Below, piece after piece: positions 8,172 to 17,643 of a stretch of 64,000 bases of DNA; the stretch's first letter is position 1; each line of letters starts with the position of its first letter. Origin of the DNA: Ruminococcus sp. (GTDB taxonomy: Bacteria; Bacillota; Clostridia; Oscillospirales; Ruminococcaceae); assembly GCA_021200415.1 (NCBI GenBank), contig JAJQGO010000011.1:1-64000 (forward strand), read 5' to 3'. The translations under genes were made by a program, and so were the position numbers. The notes under the pieces are model-generated. The model saw only the letters and a list, made by a program, of their open reading frames with translations. It was not told the DNA's origin and searched no databases.

Positions 8172-8228
8172 TAAGGCAGCACCGCACATATTTATATTTT
8201 ATATCAATCCCTGTGCGGTATTGTCTTA
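8172..8228. repeat. Interspersed palindromic repeat, copy B
   Basis: Arms TTAAGGCAGCACCGCACA and TGTGCGGTATTGTCTTA flank an AT-rich middle. It lies in the transcribed gap between acn and icd, so the mRNA will carry a hairpin there. Confidence 0.75.
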
Positions 8229-8291
8229 TACTAAGCGGAATTTCAGGAATATCCGGAATTCACGCGATATAAAATCTAAGGAGGAAAAACA

Positions 8292-9506
8292 ATGGCAAAG
8301 ATTCAGATGAAAACACCGTTGGTTGAAATGGACGGAGATGAAATGACCAGAATTCTCTGGAAGTGGATTAAGGAGATTCTCCTTGAACCATACGTTGATC
8401 TTAATACTGAGTATTATGACCTCGGACTCGAGTACAGAGAGAAAACTAAGGATCAGGTAACATGGGATTCTGCGGAGGCTACAAAGAAGTACGGTGTCGC
8501 TGTAAAATGCGCAACAATTACTCCTAACGCAGCAAGAATGCCTGAATACAATCTTACACAGATGTGGAAATCTCCCAACGGCACAATCAGAGCTGCCCTT
8601 GACGGAACAGTTTTCCGTACTCCGATTATTGTAAAAGGCATCGAGCCGTATATACCCACATGGACAAAGCCTATTACAATTGCCCGTCATGCGTATGGCG
8701 ATGTTTACAAAAATACAGAAATGCGCGTTCCGCAGGGAAGTAAGGCTGAGCTTGTCGTAACCGATAAGGACGGAAACGAATCAAGAGAGCTTATTCATGA
8801 TTTTGCAAAAAGCGACGGCGTAATTCAGGGACTTCACAATCTCGACAGCAGCATTGCAGGCTTCGCAAGAGCTTGTCTTAATTATGGACTTGATCTGAAG
8901 CAGGATGTATGGTTTGCAACCAAGGATACAATTTCCAAGAAGTATGACCACCGCTTTAAGGATATTTTCCAGGAAATATATGATAATGAATACAAGGAAA
9001 GATACGAGGCAGCAGGAATTGAATATTTCTACACTCTTATCGACGACGCTGTAGCAAGAGTTATACGTTCAAACGGCGGCTATATCTGGGCTTGCAAGAA
9101 TTATGACGGCGACGTTATGTCCGACATGGTTTCAACTGCATACGGCAGCCTTGCAATGATGACATCTGTTCTTGTTTCTCCTGACGGCATTTACGAATAT
9201 GAGGCAGCTCACGGAACAGTTCAGAGACATTATTACAAGTATCTGAAGGGCGAGGAAACCTCGACAAACTCCGTAGCTACGATATTCGCATGGAGCGGTG
9301 CGCTCCGCAAGAGAGGCGAACTTGACAAAACTCCCGAGCTTTGCGAATTTGCGGATAAGCTTGAAAAGGCAACAATTCAGACAATCGAGGAGGGCGTAAT
9401 GACGGGCGATCTCTACCTCATTTCCAAGCTTGAAAACAAGGTAAAGGTTGACTCAAAAACATTCCTTGAGGAAATCAACAAAAGACTTGCTGAATTGGTG
9501 AAATAA
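8292..9506 (+). CDS. icd: NADP-dependent isocitrate dehydrogenase (homodimeric, eukaryote-like class)
   Basis: Oxidative decarboxylation of isocitrate to 2-oxoglutarate with NADP+. The 404-aa protein belongs to the type II dimeric IDH class also found in eukaryotes: [15 protein letters not shown] at the start, [27 protein letters not shown] (substrate-binding Ser, Asn and Arg), the metal-binding [10 protein letters not shown] region, and [12 protein letters not shown] near 310. AAGGAGG precedes the ATG. It follows acn after a repeat-bearing gap and precedes rex by 40 bp. With acn it gives the right arm of an incomplete TCA pathway; no citrate synthase or 2-oxoglutarate dehydrogenase is in view. 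Confidence 0.95.
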   Translation: MAKIQMKTPLVEMDGDEMTRILWKWIKEILLEPYVDLNTEYYDLGLEYREKTKDQVTWDSAEATKKYGVAVKCATITPNAARMPEYNLTQMWKSPNGTIRAALDGTVFRTPIIVKGIEPYIPTWTKPITIARHAYGDVYKNTEMRVPQGSKAELVVTDKDGNESRELIHDFAKSDGVIQGLHNLDSSIAGFARACLNYGLDLKQDVWFATKDTISKKYDHRFKDIFQEIYDNEYKERYEAAGIEYFYTLIDDAVARVIRSNGGYIWACKNYDGDVMSDMVSTAYGSLAMMTSVLVSPDGIYEYEAAHGTVQRHYYKYLKGEETSTNSVATIFAWSGALRKRGELDKTPELCEFADKLEKATIQTIEEGVMTGDLYLISKLENKVKVDSKTFLEEINKRLAELVK

Positions 9507-9546
9507 GTTTTATTATTGACGTTATATAAAGAAAGGCATAAAGAAA

Positions 9547-10191
9547 ATGTCAAAAAAAGCAATATCAAAATCCGTAATACGGCGTATGCCGAGATATTAC
9601 AGATTTTTAGGTGAACTTGAACAGCAGGGGTGCATAAGGATTTCTTCAAGGGAGCTTTCGGAAAAAATGGGGCTGACAGCATCGCAGATACGTCAGGATC
9701 TCAATTGCTTCGGGGGCTTTGGGCAGCAGGGCTATGGCTATAACGTCAAGGCTCTGCACGAGGAAATAGGCAGCATACTTGGCGTAAATAAGGAAAATCC
9801 AACGATATTGCTTGGTGCGGGAAATCTTGGAAAAGCAATTGCGACTCACATTGATTTTCACAAGAGAGGGTTTAATCTTATAGGAATATTTGATATAAAT
9901 CCTGAGCTTTCCGGCAAGATTATAGGTACTCTTGAGGTGCAGAATACGGCGGATCTGGAGAGCTTCTGCATGGAACACAATCCGGTCACAGCCGTACTTT
10001 GCATACCGAAGGCTTCGGCGGCGGACGCTGCAAATCGTTTGGTTTCCTATGGAATCAAGGCGTTCTGGAATTTCAGCCATTACGACCTCAGAATTGACCA
10101 TAAAAACGTGATAGTTGAAAATGTGCATCTCGGCGACAGTCTGCTCACATTGTCATACGGACTTAATTCCATTGACGATACAGAGGATTAA
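9547..10191 (+). CDS. rex: Redox-sensing transcriptional repressor Rex
   Basis: A 214-aa Rex protein that represses fermentation and redox genes when NAD+ is high and leaves DNA when NADH binds. The N-terminal winged helix (about 1-80) contains SRELSEKMGLTASQIRQDLNCFGGFGQQGYGY. The C-terminal Rossmann domain starts with ILLGAGNLGKAIA (about 88-100). The C-terminal helix for domain swapping is present. It is the last gene of acn-icd-rex, closed by a terminator at 10192, and a Rex-type operator sits on the operon promoter. It lies directly upstream of the fumarase/Hdr/Flx operon, whose promoter region shows only a weak off-spaced candidate. Confidence 0.95.
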   Translation: MSKKAISKSVIRRMPRYYRFLGELEQQGCIRISSRELSEKMGLTASQIRQDLNCFGGFGQQGYGYNVKALHEEIGSILGVNKENPTILLGAGNLGKAIATHIDFHKRGFNLIGIFDINPELSGKIIGTLEVQNTADLESFCMEHNPVTAVLCIPKASAADAANRLVSYGIKAFWNFSHYDLRIDHKNVIVENVHLGDSLLTLSYGLNSIDDTED

Positions 10192-10219
10192 AACAAGGCG
10201 AAAACTGCCTTGTTTTTTC
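10192..10219 (+). terminator. Terminator of the acn-icd-rex operon
   Basis: AACAAGGC (10192-10199) and GCCTTGTT (10207-10214) form a perfect 8-bp stem directly after the rex stop, followed by a T run. Confidence 0.88.
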
Positions 10220-10518
10220 TTGAAAGCGTATGTGAAAAAAATGTCAAACACTTTACTCAGTATATATTGTTTGGAATAATCACATTCTGAATTTATATCA
10301 GATTTCAAGCTTTGCCGTTAACCTCATGCAACATTTTGCAGGGAAAACGGACGTACAAATCTTGAATTGCAAAAATCATTGAACTTGAATTAAACCGTGA
10401 TTTTTCCTATAGATCCCTGTTTTTCGGCAATTTGCTGACTAACAGGCATCCGTTTGCACGATGTAAAATCCTTGTTATTTTATATCAATATGAGAATACC
10501 AATATGCACAATGAGAAT
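10220..10518. other. Non-coding gap upstream of fumC
   Basis: This AT-rich stretch holds no credible coding frame. A loose dyad TTGTTA (10472-10477) ... TATCAA (10483-10488) resembles a Rex site, but its spacing is one base short. I see no riboswitch or RNA gene that I can name. The length suggests a regulatory region for the large operon downstream. Confidence 0.4.
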
Positions 10519-10547
10519 TTGCAATTTTTTTGGTTTACTGGTATACT
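10519..10547 (+). promoter_or_regulatory. Candidate promoter of the fumC-hdr-flx-frd operon
   Basis: TTGCAA (10519-10524) and TATACT (10542-10547) are spaced by 17 nt, leaving a leader of about 95 nt before fumC. A second TATAAT overlaps at 10548-10553 but has no matching -35. Confidence 0.5.
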
Positions 10548-10646
10548 TATAATTATAAATATAGTAATGTCGGAAATTGCGTTATCAGACGGTTTTTTGT
10601 CCCTTCGCATCCGATGTTAAAAACAGTTTTAGGAGAGGATATTGAA

Positions 10647-12023
10647 ATGGAATATCGTATCGAACATGACTCAATGGGCGAGGTAAAGGTTCCTGCCGAT
10701 AAGTATTGGGCTGCCCAGACAGAGCGCAGCCATGAGAATTTCCCTATAGGCGTCGGAATTGAAACCATGCCCAGAGAAATCACTCATGCATTCGGAATTC
10801 TTAAAAAGGCTGCTGCTACCGCAAATCATTCCATCAAGCCGGAGAAAATGACCGACGAAAAGTTCAGCGCAATTTCTCAGGCGTGCGATGAGGTTATCAG
10901 CGGCTCTCTTAACGAGCATTTCCCGCTTGTTGTATGGCAGACAGGCAGCGGTACGCAGTCGAACATGAATGCTAATGAGGTTATCGCCAACCGCGGAAAT
11001 GAAATTGCAGGAGCTAAGCTTCTTCATCCAAACGATGATGTCAACATGAGCCAGTCCTCAAACGACACCTTCCCGACAGCTATGCATATTGCTGCCGTTA
11101 TCGCAATCGAGGATAAGGTAATTCCTGCTATTGATACTCTTACCGCAACCTTCAGACGCCTTGAGGAGGAAAATGAGGGAATCGTCAAGAGCGGCAGAAC
11201 TCATCTTCAGGACGCAACTCCCATCAAGTTTTCTCAGGAGATAAGCGGCTGGCGTTCATCACTTGAAAAGGACAGAAAAATGCTTCTTGCTTCATGCGAC
11301 GAGCTTAAGGAGCTTGCACTTGGCGGAACTGCCGTAGGAACAGGTCTTAACGCTCCCGCAGGATTTGCTGAAAAGGCTGCCGAGGCAATCAGCGAAATCA
11401 CAGGTAAAAAATTCGTGACTGCTCCCAATAAATTCCATGCCCTCACTTCAAAGGACGAGATCGTGTATGCCCACGGAGCTTTGAAGGCTCTGGCTGCCGA
11501 TATGATGAAGATTGCCAATGACGTTCGCTGGCTGGCTTCCGGTCCGCGTGACGGTCTTGGTGAAATATTTATTCCGGAAAATGAACCCGGTTCGTCAATT
11601 ATGCCGGGAAAGGTCAATCCGACTCAGTGCGAGTCCGTTACCATGGTAGCCGTACAGGTTATGGGCAACGACGTTGCTGTAGGAATGGCTGCTTCTCAGG
11701 GTAATTTCGAACTCAATGTTTTCATGCCGGTATGCGCATATAATTTCCTTCAGTCAGCAAGACTCCTTGCTGAGTCAATCACCTCCTTCAACAAGAATTG
11801 TGCTGTGGGAATCAAGGCAAACAAGGAAAAAATGCACCACAATCTCTATAATTCTCTTATGCTCGTTACGGCTCTTAACCCGTACATTGGTTATGAAAAT
11901 GCCGCTAAAACAGCTAAGAAGGCTTATAAGGACAATATCTCGCTTAAAGAGGCCTGCGTAGAGCTTGGCTTCCTTACTGCCGAGAGGTTCGACGAGGTTT
12001 TCCACCCCGAAGAAATGGCATAA
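10647..12023 (+). CDS. fumC: Fumarate hydratase, class II
   Basis: Iron-independent fumarase (malate to fumarate plus water), 458 aa. The signature GSSIMPGKVNPTQCE (about 315-330) carries the catalytic Ser loop. SGRTHLQDATP and GSGTQSNMNANEVIANR are also present. The open frame runs upstream to 10530, but AGGAGAGG at 10631-10638 fits the ATG at 10647. It is the first gene of an 11-gene operon; hdrB starts 24 bp after its stop. Its position next to frdA/frdB-like genes suggests that it feeds fumarate to them. Confidence 0.95.
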   Translation: MEYRIEHDSMGEVKVPADKYWAAQTERSHENFPIGVGIETMPREITHAFGILKKAAATANHSIKPEKMTDEKFSAISQACDEVISGSLNEHFPLVVWQTGSGTQSNMNANEVIANRGNEIAGAKLLHPNDDVNMSQSSNDTFPTAMHIAAVIAIEDKVIPAIDTLTATFRRLEEENEGIVKSGRTHLQDATPIKFSQEISGWRSSLEKDRKMLLASCDELKELALGGTAVGTGLNAPAGFAEKAAEAISEITGKKFVTAPNKFHALTSKDEIVYAHGALKALAADMMKIANDVRWLASGPRDGLGEIFIPENEPGSSIMPGKVNPTQCESVTMVAVQVMGNDVAVGMAASQGNFELNVFMPVCAYNFLQSARLLAESITSFNKNCAVGIKANKEKMHHNLYNSLMLVTALNPYIGYENAAKTAKKAYKDNISLKEACVELGFLTAERFDEVFHPEEMA

Positions 12024-12047
12024 ATAATTCAGAAAGGAAAACGTGCT

Positions 12048-12842
12048 ATGACTTTCAGTTACTATCCGGGCTGTACGCTCAAAACAAAGGCTAAGGTTCT
12101 TGACAAATACGCAAGAGCTTCTGCCGAGGCACTTGGCATTACTCTTGAAGAACCGGCTGACTGGCAGTGCTGCGGAGGAGCTTATACAACCTCCGCCGAT
12201 GAAATCGCAACAAAGCTTTCAGCCGTAAGAACCCTCAACAGCGCCAAAGAGCTTGGCAGGGATCTTATCACAGTCTGTTCCGCCTGCCACAACGTAATCA
12301 AGCAGACCAACTATGACATCTCAAACAATGAGGACATGGCTATGAAGGTGAATAATTACCTCAAGCTTGACGAGCCTTATAACGGTGAAACCAAGGTTTA
12401 CCATTACCTCGAAATGCTCCGCGATGTCGTTGGCTTCGACACTCTCAGAGAGAAGGTTGTTAATCCTCTCAAGGGAAAGAAAATTGCCGCATATTACGGC
12501 TGCCTTCTCCTCAGACCCAGCAAGGCTCTCGCAATGGACGATCCGGAAAATCCAACAATTATGGAGGATTTCATCAGAGCTTTAGGCGCTGAACCTGTAA
12601 TCTATTCCCAGAGAAACGAATGCTGCGGCGGTTACATCACTATGGAGGACAAGGCGCAGGCTTCAAAGAGAAGCAATGCCGTTATGGATTCCGCAAAGGA
12701 CAAGGGAGCAGATATGGTTATCACAGCCTGTCCGCTTTGTATGTACAATCTTAAAACAAATTCAGACGTTGATCTGCCGGTGGTTTATTTTACTGAGCTT
12801 CTCGCTGAGGCTCTCGGCGTCAAGGAACAGGAGGAAGCGTGA
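12048..12842 (+). CDS. hdrB: Heterodisulfide reductase-type subunit B (HdrB)
   Basis: A 264-aa protein with two CCG domains, each the ligand set for the non-cubane [4Fe-4S] clusters of HdrB. The first is formed by YYPGC (about 5-9), QCCGG and CSAC. The second is formed by YYGC, ECCGG (about 190-194) and CPLC. In methanogens HdrB reduces CoM-S-S-CoB. In bacteria without those cofactors the acceptor is unknown and may be another disulfide or a partner protein. It overlaps hdrC by one base (TGATG) in the fumarase/Flx/Frd operon. Confidence 0.92.
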   Translation: MTFSYYPGCTLKTKAKVLDKYARASAEALGITLEEPADWQCCGGAYTTSADEIATKLSAVRTLNSAKELGRDLITVCSACHNVIKQTNYDISNNEDMAMKVNNYLKLDEPYNGETKVYHYLEMLRDVVGFDTLREKVVNPLKGKKIAAYYGCLLLRPSKALAMDDPENPTIMEDFIRALGAEPVIYSQRNECCGGYITMEDKAQASKRSNAVMDSAKDKGADMVITACPLCMYNLKTNSDVDLPVVYFTELLAEALGVKEQEEA

Positions 12843-13225
12843 TGGATAATAAATTAAAAGAACAGGTTCTCCGTTCAAGTCAGGTAAACGTTCTGAAATG
12901 TATGCGATGCGGCAAATGCTCAGGTACCTGCCCTTCCTACGACGAAATGGAATATCATCCCCATCAGTTCGTATACATGGTTGAGAAAGGCGATATTGAA
13001 AAGCTTATGAATTCAAAGTCGATTTATAAGTGCCTGACCTGCTTTGCCTGCGTTGACAGATGCCCGAGAGATGTTCAGCCTGCAAAAATCGTAGAGGCTG
13101 TACGTCTGGCTGCTATTCGCCAGCAGGGCAATAATCACCTTATACCTGATCAGATTCCGTCAATGCTCGACGAGGAGCTTCCTCAGCAGGCAATTGTTAC
13201 GGCATTCAGAAAATATACTAAGTAA
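12842..13225 (+). CDS. hdrC: Heterodisulfide reductase-type subunit C (HdrC)
   Basis: A 127-aa electron-transfer protein with two [4Fe-4S] binding motifs: CMRCGKCSGTCP (about 20-31) and CLTCFACVDRCP (about 64-75). In the Hdr complex it relays electrons from HdrA to HdrB. A GTG at 12839 is in frame, but the ATG at 12842 is better placed relative to AGGAGG and overlaps the hdrB stop. It is 12 bp from hdrA. Confidence 0.92.
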   Translation: MDNKLKEQVLRSSQVNVLKCMRCGKCSGTCPSYDEMEYHPHQFVYMVEKGDIEKLMNSKSIYKCLTCFACVDRCPRDVQPAKIVEAVRLAAIRQQGNNHLIPDQIPSMLDEELPQQAIVTAFRKYTK

Positions 13226-13237
13226 GGAGGAGAAAAG

Positions 13238-15229
13238 ATGCAGAGAATAGGAGTATTTGTCTGTCACTGCGGTACTAATATTGCTGCTACGGTTGACGTC
13301 AAGGCTGTTGCCGAGGCACTGCAGCATGAACCGGGAGTAGTTATCTCTAAGGAATATCAGTATATGTGTTCTGAGGCAGGTCAGAATCTCGTTAAGGATG
13401 CTATCAAGGAATATAATCTTTCCGGCATTGTAATTTGCTCATGCTCACCGAGAATGCATGAAAATACATTCAGAAAGGCAGCTGCTTCAGTTGGTCTTAA
13501 CCCATATCTTGTAGAAGTGGCTAACATAAGAGAGCAATGCTCTTGGATACATAAGGACATGGAGGAGGCTACCGAGAAGGCTATAATCCTCGGAAGAGCG
13601 GCTATTGCCAAGGTTCACCTCAACGCTCCGCTTACGGCAGGTGAAAGCCCTGTTGCCAAGAGAGCGCTTGTCATCGGCGGCGGTATTGCCGGTATCCAGA
13701 CAGCACTTGACATTGCCGATGCTGGATTCGATGTTGATATAGTTGAAAAAGAACCGACAATCGGCGGTAAGATGACACAGATTGATAAAACCTTCCCGAC
13801 TCTCGACTGCGCAGCTTGTATTCTTACACCAAAAATGGTTGAATGCTCACAGAATGAGAAAATTCACATCCACTCATACAGCGAGGTCAGCGATGTAAAG
13901 GGATTTGTCGGTAACTTCACCGTTACAATCAAGAAAAAGGCTCGTTTTGTTGACGAAACAAAATGTACCGGCTGCGGTCTTTGTACCGAAAAATGTCCCC
14001 AGAAGAAGGTTCCGAATCTCTTCAATCTGGGACTTGACTACAGAAGAGCAATTTATATTCCCTTCGCTCAGGCAGTTCCGAAGGTTGCTACAATTGATGC
14101 CGATTACTGTAATATGCTCAAGAACGGCAAGTGCGGCGTCTGTGCAAAGGTTTGCTCGGCAGGTGCTATTAACTACGAGCAGAAGGACGAATATATCGAG
14201 CAGAAGTATGGCGCAATCATAGTTGCTACAGGTTACAATCCCATTAAGCTTGACAAGTATGATGAGTTCGCTTACTCCCAGTGTCCCGATGTTGTTACAT
14301 CTCTTGAGCTTGAAAGACTCATGAACGCTGCCGGCCCTAATGGCGGTACGCTTCTCAGACCGTCCGATAAATCTCACCCTCACACAATTGTTTTCGTACA
14401 GTGCGTAGGTTCAAGATGCGACGACAGCAAGGGTAAGCCCTACTGCTCAAAGATTTGCTGTATGTACACAGCTAAGCACGCTATGCTTATCCGTGAGAAA
14501 TATCCTGATACAGACGTTTATGTATTCTACATTGATGTAAGAACTCCCGGAAAGAATTTCGATGAATTCTACCGCAGAGCTGTTGAGCAGTACGGCGTTC
14601 ATTATATCAAGGGCATGGTCGGCAAGGTAACGCCGAAATCTGACGGAAAGATTGACGTTCAGGCATCCGACCTTCTTTCAAATGAGCAGCTTCACATTGA
14701 CGCTGATATGGTAGTTCTCGCAACGGCAATCGAGCCTGATAAGACTGCCCGTCCGCTGGCAACAATGCTTACGGCAAGCATGGATACAAACGATTTCTTC
14801 ACTGAGGCTCACGCTAAGCTTCGTCCTGTTGAAAGCCCGACAGCCGGCATTTTCCTTTCGGGAGCCTGCCAAGGCCCTAAGGATATTCCGGAAACGGTTG
14901 CTCAGGCTGGAGCTGCGGCTTCAAAGGCAATCGGACTTCTCTGTAAGGACAGCATTACCTGCAATCCCTGCGTTGCCCATTCAGATGAACTCATGTGCAA
15001 CGGCTGTTCGTCCTGCGAAAAGGTATGTCCCTACGGTGCAATCACTTATCTTGATAAGGAATTCAGAATGCCCGACAGAACCACAAAAATCCGCCGCGTG
15101 GCAAGTGTTAATCCTGCCGTATGTCAGGGCTGCGGAGCTTGTACGGTTGCTTGTCCGTCAGGCGCAATGGATCTGAACGGATTCTCAAATAGTCAAATTA
15201 TGGCGGAGGTAGACGCGATATGCAAGTAA
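13238..15229 (+). CDS. hdrA: Heterodisulfide reductase-type subunit A (HdrA), flavoprotein
   Basis: A 663-aa HdrA, the bifurcating flavin subunit of Hdr complexes. It has an N-terminal Cys region (VCHCGTNIAA), a FAD Rossmann motif VIGGGIAGIQTALDIADAG (about 147-165), and a HdrA-specific Cys cluster region around LDCAACILTPKMVEC. A ferredoxin insertion contains CTGCGLCTEKCP and CGVCAKVC. Two C-terminal [4Fe-4S] motifs follow, CNGCSSCEKVCPYG and CQGCGACTVACPSG. Length is that of single HdrA proteins. It overlaps flxD by 10 bp, so the two products are probably made and assembled together. Confidence 0.94.
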   Translation: MQRIGVFVCHCGTNIAATVDVKAVAEALQHEPGVVISKEYQYMCSEAGQNLVKDAIKEYNLSGIVICSCSPRMHENTFRKAAASVGLNPYLVEVANIREQCSWIHKDMEEATEKAIILGRAAIAKVHLNAPLTAGESPVAKRALVIGGGIAGIQTALDIADAGFDVDIVEKEPTIGGKMTQIDKTFPTLDCAACILTPKMVECSQNEKIHIHSYSEVSDVKGFVGNFTVTIKKKARFVDETKCTGCGLCTEKCPQKKVPNLFNLGLDYRRAIYIPFAQAVPKVATIDADYCNMLKNGKCGVCAKVCSAGAINYEQKDEYIEQKYGAIIVATGYNPIKLDKYDEFAYSQCPDVVTSLELERLMNAAGPNGGTLLRPSDKSHPHTIVFVQCVGSRCDDSKGKPYCSKICCMYTAKHAMLIREKYPDTDVYVFYIDVRTPGKNFDEFYRRAVEQYGVHYIKGMVGKVTPKSDGKIDVQASDLLSNEQLHIDADMVVLATAIEPDKTARPLATMLTASMDTNDFFTEAHAKLRPVESPTAGIFLSGACQGPKDIPETVAQAGAAASKAIGLLCKDSITCNPCVAHSDELMCNGCSSCEKVCPYGAITYLDKEFRMPDRTTKIRRVASVNPAVCQGCGACTVACPSGAMDLNGFSNSQIMAEVDAICK

Positions 15230-15666
15230 ACGAAAATAAAGATTTTGAACCTGTAATTGTTGCCTTCTGCTGCAACTGGTGTTCGTATGCAGGTGCGGAC
15301 CTTTCCGGTACAAATCGTCTTAATTATCCTGCAAATGTTAAAATTATAAGAGTTCCCTGTTCATGCCGTGTAAATCCCATGTTCATTCTCAGAGCCTTCC
15401 AGAAGGGTGCAGACGGCGTAATTCTCTGCGGATGTCACCCCGGCGACTGCCACTATACATCAGGCAACTACTATGCGCGCCGCCGTATGACGCTTCTCTT
15501 CAGTATGCTTGATTTCCTCGGCATTGAGAGAGATCGTACAAGAGTTGAATGGGTTTCGGCTGCCGAGGGCGCTAAGTTTGCGGCTACAATGAATGAATTT
15601 GTTGAATCCGTTAAGAAGCTTGGCAAAAACAGGAGATTGGAGGATCTGAGATGCAGAAAGCAATAA
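15220..15666 (+). CDS. flxD: MvhD/FlxD-type iron-sulfur electron-transfer protein
   Basis: A 148-aa MvhD-like protein, the small [2Fe-2S] subunit that joins an electron donor module to HdrA in methanogens (MvhD) and bacteria (FlxD). Conserved cysteines lie in CCNWCSYAGAD, VPCSCRVNP and CGCHPGDCHYTSGN. GGAGGT precedes the ATG inside the hdrA end. Its place between hdrA and flxC fits the HdrABC-FlxABCD arrangement described in sulfate reducers and other anaerobes. The C-terminal 20 residues overlap the start of flxC. Confidence 0.9.
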   Translation: MQVNENKDFEPVIVAFCCNWCSYAGADLSGTNRLNYPANVKIIRVPCSCRVNPMFILRAFQKGADGVILCGCHPGDCHYTSGNYYARRRMTLLFSMLDFLGIERDRTRVEWVSAAEGAKFAATMNEFVESVKKLGKNRRLEDLRCRKQ

Positions 15667-16622
15667 TTGAAAAAGCAAAGCTGCTTCTTGCCGACGGTAC
15701 AGTAAACCGTGTAATCGGCTGGAAGAAGGGAGACTTTGCCTACGATTCCACACCTGCTGTATTCAATAGTGCCGAAGAGCTTGATAAGGATTTTGTTTAT
15801 GATGACTTCACAGCTGCAAACGTTTCAAAATACCTTATAAAGGAGTCGCAGAAGGAGGGCAGGGTTCTCGTATTTTTAAAGCCCTGCGATACATACAGCT
15901 TTAATCAGCTCATCAAGGAGCATCGCATTAACAGGGACAATGTTTACATCGTCGGAATTGAATGCGGCGGCAAGCTTGATATTGAAAAAATTAAGGCAAA
16001 GGGTATTTCCGGCATTCAGAGCATTACAAATAATGACGGCACACTCACAATTGAAACTCTCTACGGAACAGAATCTGTTTCCGCTGATGATGCAATGGCT
16101 GAAAGATGCCTCACCTGCAAAAGCAAAAAGCACGTTGTATACGACGAGCTTATGGGCGAGGACGGCGATGTTCTTGATTCAAACAGATTCGACCAGGTAG
16201 CTGAGCTTGAAAATATGACCGCAGAGGAGCGTTATGAATTCTGGAGAAGTCAGCTTTCAAAGTGTATTCGCTGCAACGCCTGCCGCAACGTGTGTCCGGC
16301 TTGCTCATGTGAAAACTGCGTGTTCGACAATCCGAATTCCGGCATTGCAAATAAAGCTCCGGCTGACAGCTTCGAGGAAAATATGTTCCATATCATAAGA
16401 GCCTTCCACGTTGCAGGAAGATGTACCGACTGCGGAGAATGCTCAAGAGTCTGTCCTCAGAACATTCCGCTTCACCTCCTCAACCGCAAGTTCATCAAGG
16501 ATATAAACGAGCTTTACGGTGAATATCAGGCAGGTGCGGATACTGAATCAAGAGCGCCTCTTACAAATTATACTCAGAATGACTGCGAACCCTCTGTAGT
16601 ACATGAAAGGGGTGTGGAATAA
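15651..16622 (+). CDS. flxC: FlxC-like iron-sulfur protein (FrhB-like N-terminus, two ferredoxin motifs)
   Basis: A 323-aa protein. The N-terminal half (about 1-180) resembles the FrhB/FpoF-like fold, with VFLKPCDTYSF, GIECGGKLD and ERCLTC segments. The C-terminal half carries ferredoxin motifs CIRCNACRNVCPACSCENC (about 205-223) and CTDCGECSRVCPQN (about 265-278). In Flx complexes FlxC and FlxB wire the NADH-oxidising FlxA to FlxD/HdrA. GGAGG lies 7 nt before the ATG, and the gene overlaps flxD by 16 bp. The C/B letter assignment rests on order and domain content. Confidence 0.8.
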   Translation: MQKAIIEKAKLLLADGTVNRVIGWKKGDFAYDSTPAVFNSAEELDKDFVYDDFTAANVSKYLIKESQKEGRVLVFLKPCDTYSFNQLIKEHRINRDNVYIVGIECGGKLDIEKIKAKGISGIQSITNNDGTLTIETLYGTESVSADDAMAERCLTCKSKKHVVYDELMGEDGDVLDSNRFDQVAELENMTAEERYEFWRSQLSKCIRCNACRNVCPACSCENCVFDNPNSGIANKAPADSFEENMFHIIRAFHVAGRCTDCGECSRVCPQNIPLHLLNRKFIKDINELYGEYQAGADTESRAPLTNYTQNDCEPSVVHERGVE

Positions 16623-16623
16623 G

Positions 16624-17643
16624 ATGTTGATGATGAGCATGGAAAAAATCGACGATTTATTCGCTCTTATTGCCGAAAAACAGGCACTTTATATTCCTGC
16701 CGACAACAAGGACGGCGCAGCTGAATATACAAGATGGAGCGAGGGAGTCAGGTACAGCAGCGCACTCAATACACTTCGCAGCGCAAAGGATTTCTTCTTC
16801 CCACAGACTGAAAATCTCGTTGATTTTAAAATGAACGGTAAAAATATTGAAATTATCGATACCCGCAAGGAGGCTGAGGATTTTGTAATTTTCGGTGTTC
16901 GTGCTTGTGACGCTAAAAGCTTTACTATTCTCGATAATGTATATTTGTCCGAACCTGTTGACACATATTACAAAACACGCCGCGAGCATGGTACAGTTGT
17001 TACTATGGCTTGCACCAAGCCTGCCGAAACCTGCTTCTGCGGAACCTTCGGGATTGACGCAACTCAGCCCGGCGGTGATGTAGAGTGCGCAAGCGACGGT
17101 AAAAACATTTTCTTTGAAGCTAAAACCGAAAAGGGAAAGGCTTTTGTTGAATCAATCTCTTCTCTCCTCAGCGAGGGCGATACCTCCGAGGTTGAAAAGG
17201 TTAAGGAAAACACAAAGGAAATCCTTGCAAAGCTTCCTCTCGCAAATCTTACAACAGATGCCTTTGGCGGAGATAAGCTCAAGGAATACTTCGATTCCGA
17301 TAAATGGGCAGGACTTTCCGAAAGCTGTCTTGGATGCGGAACGTGTACATTCGTCTGCCCGACCTGTCAGTGCTACGATATAAAGGAATTTGATACGGGT
17401 CACGGCATTAAGCGTTATCGCTGCTGGGATTCATGTATGTATTCCGATTTCACGAAGATGGCACACGGAAATCCAAGACTTACTCAGCTTGAAAGATTCC
17501 GTCAGCGTTTCATGCATAAGCTTGTGTACTATCCGGCTAACTACGACGGCGAATTCAGCTGCGTGGGCTGCGGAAGATGTCTTTCGAAGTGCCCTATATC
17601 AATGAATATCGTCAAGGTTATGAAAGCATTGGAGGTTAAGTAA
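16624..17643 (+). CDS. flxB: FlxB-like iron-sulfur protein (AsrA-like dicluster)
   Basis: About 339 aa. The N-terminal part resembles the A subunit of anaerobic sulfite reductase and hydrogenase-linked dicluster proteins (FGVRACDAKSFTILDNVYL, CTKPAETCFCGTFG). Two [4Fe-4S] motifs are at the C-terminal side: CLGCGTCTFVCPTCQC and CVGCGRCLSKCPIS. An in-frame ATG at 16603 lies inside flxC, but AAAGGGG around 16606-16611 better serves the ATG at 16624. It should pass electrons between FlxA and FlxC. Its stop overlaps the flxA start (TAATG). Confidence 0.8.
   Translation: MLMMSMEKIDDLFALIAEKQALYIPADNKDGAAEYTRWSEGVRYSSALNTLRSAKDFFFPQTENLVDFKMNGKNIEIIDTRKEAEDFVIFGVRACDAKSFTILDNVYLSEPVDTYYKTRREHGTVVTMACTKPAETCFCGTFGIDATQPGGDVECASDGKNIFFEAKTEKGKAFVESISSLLSEGDTSEVEKVKENTKEILAKLPLANLTTDAFGGDKLKEYFDSDKWAGLSESCLGCGTCTFVCPTCQCYDIKEFDTGHGIKRYRCWDSCMYSDFTKMAHGNPRLTQLERFRQRFMHKLVYYPANYDGEFSCVGCGRCLSKCPISMNIVKVMKALEVK

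Noticed and set aside
10472-10488. Rex operator before fumC
   Set aside because: TTGTTA...TATCAA has a 5-nt instead of a 6-nt centre and a mismatch in the right arm, so it is too weak to annotate.
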